This document shows, one piece after another, positions 51,849 to 60,800 of a stretch of 64,000 nucleotides of DNA. Position 1 is the first letter of the stretch. Every line of letters begins with the position of its first letter. The position numbers were made by a program, and so were the translations under genes. The stretch comes from Schistosoma haematobium (Eukaryota > Platyhelminthes > Trematoda > Strigeidida > Schistosomatidae), in contig NC_067198.1 of assembly GCF_000699445.3 (NCBI RefSeq), positions 38,415,523-38,479,522 of the forward strand. The letters are read 5' to 3'. Under the pieces are notes generated by a model. That model saw only the letters and a list, made by a program, of their open reading frames with translations, was not told the origin of the DNA and did no database searches.

Positions 51849-54800
51849 AATTTAGGAATTCTGAATGATTGTGATGTGAAGACTATTTCTAAACAAAAAT
51901 TTCATTACAATCGTTTTCACTGAATTCTCAATCATGCAATCATCAGTATCTCATTATTCATTTAGTGTGGTATCAGCTAAGTAAATCAAAAACGTTTATT
52001 TTTAAATCTAAACGTTACGCAATCTGTATTCTTAATGTAAAACTTGAAAATATACATGTTAAGAAATGAACGGTTTATTATACTACATTATTTTATGCAT
52101 ATGAAACAAGGATTGACAAAGTAAGAGCAGCATCCCCAAAGTCGATGAACAGATCGAACTCAAAACAACTGTCAGCCATAAGGATTAGCAATTTGAACGT
52201 CAAGACAGTTCTAATATACGGAGATAAAACTTGGAGAATTACCACAACCATCGTCAAAAAGGTACAGGTATTTCTAAACACTTGTCTACGCAAGATACTC
52301 ACTATCCGTTGGTCGGATACCATCAGCAACAGTCTACTGTGGGTGATAACAAACTAGCTTCCATATGAAAAGGAAACTAGGAAGAGACGTTGAAGGTGGA
52401 TATGACATACAAGCGGAAATAATCAAACCGTATCACGGGGCAAGTGTTAACTTGGAATCCTGAAGGGAAAAGCACAAGGGAAAGATCAAAGGACACATTG
52501 AATCGGGAGTCAGAAGCAGACATCAAAAGAATGAACAGCGATTGTAAACAACTGGAAAGCATTGTACAAGACAGAGCTCGATGAAGAATCCTAGTTGACG
52601 GCCTATGCTCATCCACGAGGGATAACAGGCGTAAGTAAATAAGTAAGTGTTCATAGAATTCTGACTGAATACCATTAAAAATATGATTACATCCAAGTAC
52701 TAAAATGGTGTTATGATAGGTGGAAATAGTTTAACCAACACAAATACTAAAAATAAACCAAAACATAATTTACAGTTAAAAAGAAAAACAAAAAAAATTG
52801 ATAAGAAGGAAAAATGGATACAATCATTATCATCATTGAATAGAACATAAAGCATCAATCTCTCTATATCACCGAAAACAACTTTTTCTCTCATGTTAAT
52901 CACTTAAATTTTCTAGTATTTGCACGAATAATTAGTGACTGTTAAGTTTATCTTACATTGATCGTACTCGCTCCCTTTCCACTCTTTTGTATATTTCTTT
53001 TCAATTAGTTTTTCATCATGGCTCTACACTAATATATATACGTTTTACAATAATAATATAATACTCATCGAGTAGATATGTTACGTAATAATTACATAAT
53101 GACATTTAAATGAACATTGATTAATTGGAAGAAAGAGGATTTTTAATAATCATAGTGATCAAGAAGTTGCTACGTTGCGTAATATAAGAAACAAAGAAGG
53201 AACAGAATTATAACGGATGGTCAATAGGATAGTAGTTACGTAAAAATCAAGAGATGAATGTTGAGAAGTTATAAGGTTCAAAAGCAATTGAAACAAAATT
53301 ACAAAAGTTAAAAAAAAAAACCAGTGGAAGAATTATGAAAAATAGTTCTTTTGAAGGAAATCTTAAACTGGTGGCCAGGGCAGAGAAAGTGGTTGTACGA
53401 ATCTCTTTTGAATGCAAAGGTCAGGTTTGTGAACATGGATTGCGATGGCTTCCGGAATGTGCAAGAGGCGCACTCGTAAACCATGTGGCAAATTAGATGG
53501 GATATTGTAGATAACCTTAAAAGCTTTATTCAATTCGACTTGATGACCTCTCACTTGGTTGACACAGGTCATCAAGTCGAATTGAATAAAGCTTTTAAGG
53601 TTATCTACAATATCCCATCTAATTTGCCACATGGTTTACGAGTGCGCCTCTTGCACATTCCGGAAGCCATCGCAATCCATGTTCACAAACCTGACCTTTG
53701 CATTCAAAAGAGATTCGTACAACCACTTTCTCTACCCTGGCCATCAGTTTAAGATTTCCTTCAAAAGAACTATTTTTCATACTTCTCCCACTTTTTTATT
53801 TCTGTTGCTTTTGAATTTAATAACTTCTCAACATTCATCTCTTGATTCTTACGTAACTACGATCCTATTGACCATCCGTTAAAATTCTGTTCCTTCTTTG
53901 TTTCTTATATTACGCAACTTAGCAACTTCTTGATCACTATGAATATTAATAATCCTCTTTCTTCCAATTAATCAATGTTAATTTAAATGTCATTATGTAA
54001 TTATTACGTAACGTATCCACTCGATGAGTATTATATTATTATTGTAAAACGTATATATATTAGTGTAGAGCCATGATGAAAACTAATTGAAAAGAAATTT
54101 CTTCGCTCAATTCGTTCGTTCTTTATTTACCAAATGGCAAAATGGGAATTTTCACTTTTGTATATTGTTTTGTACTACTTATTTACATACAGTAAGCAGT
54201 TGTATTCCCAACAATTTTTATACCTATGTTGTAACGCAAGTTGTAGTGTAATATTGTGAAACATTCACATATATTTGTTACGTTTATTGTACTTATCATT
54301 GTATTTATCATTTTAATTACTGTACCATAATCACTGCAGCGGTTATCCACAGTTTCGTGCACTTGTTTAAACGCAACAGTTTCCATATTGTTTTGCTCTT
54401 GGTTCGGGTTTCGGTTGTTCGTAAACTGTTATCAAATTTAGACACAGCTATCAGCTGTCTTTTGTACTATCGTATGTTATAATTATTCTTTATGTTACTG
54501 TTACAGGAAGCCTTTTTATTTTCATACTTGAAGGACGCGTTTAAACGCCCCAGACACCTCACAAGTTGAGGTTTGTAACTAAACTTTGTGTATTATTTAA
54601 TAAAGAACCGTTATTGTAGACAAATCATTGTTTTGGAAACTTCGGTTTTACTCGTATCTCAATCAGGCGACTTGAACGCTTCGATAGATCTAACAGTGAC
54701 TATGGTTTAAAGATATGAAAATCTATCGTTAAAATTAAACATCTAAGGTTGAACAAAATGTATCGTAGATCGCTTCACTTGAGCCCTGGAGTTAACATTG

Positions 54801-57800
54801 ACTGAAGTTAACACCCAGTTTTAAGAAAACGATATGTTACAATTTACAATGGTATTAATCAAACATGCTAAAGGGATATACCATTAAAAACGTAATATCA
54901 AGTGATTCCATTGATAGTTACAAACTATAGACATAAGTCTTTTTCTAAAATTCGATATGTTTATTTCATTTCCAAAACAGGTAACTGAGCTTTCTGAAAT
55001 GATCAGTATTCTGTTTAGAAGTAATTCGCATAGTTACTCCAGGGACTATTACTACTGATAAAGATTAATCCTTCTAGATCCGTATTTTATTCATGAATTG
55101 ACCAAGAAATACACTTTCAAATGAAAATACTTTCAATGTTATTGTTTTATAAAAAGTAAACTGCCCAGTAGTGTTTCGTGTGCCAGTATTTTATAGTTGT
55201 CAGCTACAAAAAACCAAAAAATTAAGTCAGTCAGTAAGCTACAACGCAGATGACATAGTCATTCACTATAAAACATTCAACATCAGTAATTGACCAATGG
55301 ACAGATATTTCGAACACATTTCACTTACTCGTCATTATTTCGTGTGAAATCTGAAACTACTCGATCTAACAATAATTTCGCCAATCGATGACATTCTTTG
55401 TATAGGCCAGTTTTAACATCTCCACAATCAAGTTGTATTAAATCAAAATATTCGGTATTTGGTAAATTCATCACTTCACTTGCTAAATCATGCAATTTAT
55501 TTATGTACTATAGGATAGATAGAAAGATGCAAATAAAGTTATCTCCTATGATCATGCTTAGTATTCTAATGCATCTATTATCTACTAAATCTAACTAAAT
55601 TAAACGTAAAATATAGGAGATAAAAAATGGTCTTAAATCACACTTCAGAAGTCCATAAATAGTACGAAGCAGCTGACTACAATCATTGTTTCTGGCCTTA
55701 ACACGCCCCATATGTGTACGTCGTCAGCCTCAAGAATGTTCTTATTGAGCGACTGATTGACGATGAACTTGTAGGACTTAAGGAAAACTTCAAACAGCTT
55801 TTATTATATTGTAACTGTTTACTTTCATCGAAATACAGTCGATCTAATCTCTATCATGTACTAGATAACAGTGCTTATAGTATAAGTTACTTTCAATTAT
55901 ATTTCGATTAATAAATAGTAATGAAATTAAAGACTCATTATTTTGTCTCTGTTCAGATCTCTTCAGTTGGACCTATATACATCATAGTATTGATTTTCAC
56001 AGTAAATTGAGAACCCAGTATTATTAAGGTATTGCAAAGTAATACAAACTCATTTAAAGATAATAATAATAATAATTTAACATACTTCACAGTACTGCCT
56101 AAATGGTTTGTTACTTCCTAGAAATTCTTCCACCTTCTTAGCTTCTCTACCATCATATATAAATGAATATGGTTCAACTATAAAATAAAGATAGAACAAC
56201 TGAAATTATTGTTGAAGAAACTTACCAATAACTTTAGTTAAATATTGTTGTGGTACTTCAAAATAACGCTTTACAGCTTCTTTTAATTTTTGTTTACATA
56301 TTTCATAAACATCAGTTGGAATTGTTGTTTCTATATACATTGGAATCGGTGATGAATTCAACCAACTTTGGACTGTTTGAATCTATTCAGATCGAACAAT
56401 GAAAAATATATGAAAGATAAATAACCTTTAAAATGAAATTATCGTTGTGGAACTTACAACAGTCATGTAATTGTAAAGGAGTTGTATTTATCCACGTAAT
56501 TTGTACTTGATGAGGGCTTGGAAAGAATTTAATCCCATAAGGGATTCGAACCCATGTCAGGGTGTTAAGTCCTTAATGCTGACCGAATTCTTGTTATCAA
56601 ACTATAATATGTCCCCTAGTTCACGTTTTTTATACTTGTTGATTCACATAACTGAATAGGCTTTACTGCTTTCACAACCTGGGTTATTTTCTACTTAGCG
56701 AGCAATAAATCTGGATAGTGTTTTGAAAATTAAAAGGACTAGGTAACGCATAACGCATAATGCAAAATATCAGTGCGTTATATTGTTTGTTGAGTTTTGA
56801 ATTTATCACCGAAATGTCTATTATATTCTAGTTTGCTCGAAGTTGGTTGTCCATCAGCTTTTGAGGCATACTATAATTTATGGGCTAAGCAATCAGATTT
56901 AGGATAACACGTCTTTGATTTTGGCGCGAAATTCACTCACCCATTTAGCCAAATGGCATCGTGGCATTTTAGCTAATGTTAGTTCGTGATGAAAAACCGG
57001 AAATCTAATTCCTAAACCTAACCATCATCTGTGAATCATAATCCTTATTCTTTAAATTCTTTTATAACTCTCATTTAGCTCTGGCAAGCAGGTAGACACT
57101 TTCAAGATCAGTCAAGCGTCGCTCAAAGGTCGTTCATAAATTATATTTTCACCATTTTTGAAAATTATAAGCTTATTAACTACAATTATTAATGCAGAGA
57201 AATTATTTATAGTTGGACAAGTCATATGCGCATAATCTTGACGTCTTAATTTCATTGTTTAATCTTAAAAATTATTTTGATTTTACCGGCGTCAAACAAT
57301 ACCTCTCATTTAACAGACAAATGATCAGCGTTACTGATAAGTAAAGGAGTTTTGGTTAAAATCCCTAAATTTGAACTTCATGTCATTCAGGCGTTAAAGT
57401 TTGTTCTAGATGATCCTGCATTTACATAGTTTACCTCGCTGACTTTTAACCTCCTTTCTATGTCTCAGACCTGTAGGTGAGCTATTGAGAATACTAAATG
57501 ATATAAAGTAGTGAAAAGTGTGAAAGTACAAAAAATATTAGTGAAGAAAATTTTGAAAAATAATGCTTGAATTAAAATGTGATCTATAATTTATAATTTC
57601 GTACAACTGATTAGGCTAGTAGATCTCAATCCACAACTGTGATCACATTATTGTACCCTTTAGTTCAAAACTGAGGACTGATTCCATCAAACTATACAGA
57701 GCTGAAAATATTGTATCAGTCGTAAACCATTGTTCTGTCATGTTGGTAGATCCAGACTACCCGGTTGGAGTTGGCATTATAAGCGTCGTCTGTGGCTTAA

Positions 57801-60800
57801 AACGATGGATGATATAGTTCAGAATCATTTACAATACAGATGTATTCACCCTCTTTCATCCTATCGTGAGTTACAGTGTTTCGTAACATATTTTTTATCA
57901 TGGCTATCATACTACTCAGGCCTATTTTGCCATTTTTGTCCCATCATGTTAACGTGGTATTCGAGCCAGGATAAACATCCATCACTGCCATGCTCTATAT
58001 TAATGAAGTCTGTTAGCATATCTGACAATGTGTCAAAATGTCCTATCATTCAAATGAACGGTTGTATAATGGATATAATCCACAACCTTTGGTCAGCACT
58101 GAAAAACGAGGATGATTATTGTATAATTGATCAGTTTACTTTCTAATCTCACTACATCAGAACTTACATGGGATGAATCAAGGTAGACTTGTTTACTTCG
58201 TTGGTACAGAGCATTTTTTAATATATACGTATATTTGATAAGTCAAAATAAGTAAGCAAGCTCATAATTTTCTTTAATTTATATTTGGACGTTATTTTAT
58301 TATCGACGTAAAATTTCACTCAAAATAACATTAATTTATTTCCAGTGTAGCACTTGACATTGGTTCTATCCCCAGAATCACTTTAGCTAGTATGATGTTG
58401 AGTTTATATTTTCCATGTAATATTATTTCAGGTCAGCATTTTTTGTATCAACTAGGTATGAATTTTTGTTCTATATGACAGGAATGAACTTTGATCAGTG
58501 TAACAACTGAATTCCCCATACTATACTCTGTTAACTTTAATTGTTTTTACAGTAAGTCTGTGTATCTTGCGGTGGTTCCTTGTTTTCAAGTACAAGCAAT
58601 AGGACGATATGGATACAACTGTTGTCTTAAATTTTGCATAAATGGTCTGTACTATGAATTAATCACTTAGTGATATAAAGGGGTAACTTTTAGTGAACAA
58701 TGTTTATGCTATATTAATCGCCGTTCTACTGAGTGACTTCGTCTACATTTTCAGTGATTCAGTCTAATCATCGTGAAAAGCCTTGCACAAATTGTTTCGT
58801 GTATAAAGTCATACGCAACCGTAATCATTCGACTATTGCTTAAAGCTTTCTTTATACTGTATGTAATCGATCATGTATCAGTAAGTAATTTAGACATTTC
58901 GACTGGAAGTTCTTCCATTCACTAGTAGTTTATTATAAAATCAAAGGTGCTTTCCAATCAAATAAATAATCAGAAATAACCACTGAGTGAAACAGTCCAC
59001 ATCACAGTCAGTGAGTACAACAATAACAGTCGATACCATTTATTCGTTTAGAGCGAAAAATTCTCATTTATAAGTGAAAAATCTAACAATTAACTGCCTT
59101 TCATTGACAAACTAGTTTTATAAATATGGAATGCATCGTTTCTTGTATAATTACCTATTATTTCTCGTAAAGACAAGTAGTGAGGAAAATAAACAAGCAG
59201 TTTTCAGTAATTTGTTGGGATACTGAAGTGTTTTTTCGGAGAATGGTTACAAAAAAAACATTTTCGCTCATCTGGTAATATATATATTAGAAACTTCAAT
59301 GACCTTGATTCGCTCGCCAGAGCTTATTAGTTGAAAATGGGTCATGCTTCTTTGTTAACAACTAATTGGTGACATGTGACTTGTTAGTTAGAGAAAATCT
59401 AAAACGGGAAACGATATTGTTGTATTAACACAGTCGGAAAATATACATCCAAGAGGTTTATGCTAGTCATTATATGTTCCTGAATCTAGCAGATCATTTG
59501 AACTCACAAAGCCTAAATGAAAACATCCGTATGAAAATAGTTAATAGTGCTTTGTTATTCTTTTCAGTAACGTTTGGAAATCCGAATCCCAAAACAATTG
59601 TTATCATATTCGTATCTGATGTTTCATGAATGTACTGGAACAAATTAAAATTAGTAAAACAAGTATTTTTATAACTGTAAATCTATAGTTCACTATGTCA
59701 TACTGCACAATAAACTAGACGAGACACCGAAGTCAATATGTTTTTTTCAATAATTGAAGCTTGCTCACTTGGTTAAATTATTGGTATGTGTAAAAATTGC
59801 TGTAGTATTAAATGGTATTATGGGGTCTCTGACTTACTTAAATCTCACTTCCTATAGTACCATTTATGCCTGTTAACATTTTGACACATCATTCTTGCAA
59901 TATTAAAAGTTTTTACCCGTATACCTCAGATCTCCAGTCGTAGAGCTAATTGACTGGACAACAATGTCAGCACATCTTGACTAGGTTTCATGCCAGTTTT
60001 TGCCCGTTACGGTAGTCTAACTGCAAGTAAATAGGAAATGAATTTTTGCAAAAGATGCATCTTTTCATTTTGTCGTGAAATCAACGTCGTCACTGGTGAT
60101 CAGTTTTGGTGTTACCAATCTACTTTTATGAAAAGTTAAATTAGCTACATCAAAGTATCATTTGGGAGAAAAATACACTATACGGTGCACAATGTAATGG
60201 TAAAATCGAGAGATCCCAATATTAATGAAGCCAAAAAGCTGAGTAACGAGATATAATCATGGGATTTAGCAGGTCATAGACTTTTCAGGGCTTAATCCAC
60301 TACCTGGGAACCTATTATCTATTTCACAATTCAGAGGAATCCCAGGAAATGCAGTCAGGGGACACTCTAACTGTTGTTTATGGGATTTGAAAAATTGAAG
60401 TTCTACATTACTAATTTAGTGCCAAATCGAGAAGCACAATATATGTTTGGTAATACACACTAGAAAATAGAGTAAAAGTTAAGGGTCTTGTGTCACATAA
60501 ATGTAGATTAAAGTATGTGGTTAATTACCATAAAAATTTTATATTCTTAACGAAGCACTTACCAGGACCCATATCTAAATCATTACTAAGAAAACAGACA
60601 TGAAACAATTTTTTTCTACAGCTAGCATATACGCCCATAAAAACCAAGTGCACACTACAACTGTTACTTTTCATTACTTACATTCTGAAGGGAATTGGAG
60701 ATGAGCCCAGTAATTAAAAATATTAAATCTTCAAGATCACTGAAACTAGGATAGAAAATGATGGTTTGATCTTCATAAGTCAGGTACATTTTCAAAATCG

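Larger units (their letters stand above)
56383..60681 (-). other. Dynein intron 5 (4.3 kb)
   Basis: It contains the MITE at 56865-57153 and an RTE scrap at 57728. From 57851 to 60681 I see only AT-rich sequence without recognisable coding or repeat structure. Confidence 0.7.

Noticed and set aside
53363..53752. Two overlapping opposite-strand 89-codon frames with the same sequence, suggesting a convergent gene pair
   Set aside because: They are the two arms of the Penelope-like palindrome reading through its centre.
57730..58146. A 138-codon open frame in intron 5
   Set aside because: Only the first ~40 codons match a LINE fragment; the rest looks like chance read-through.
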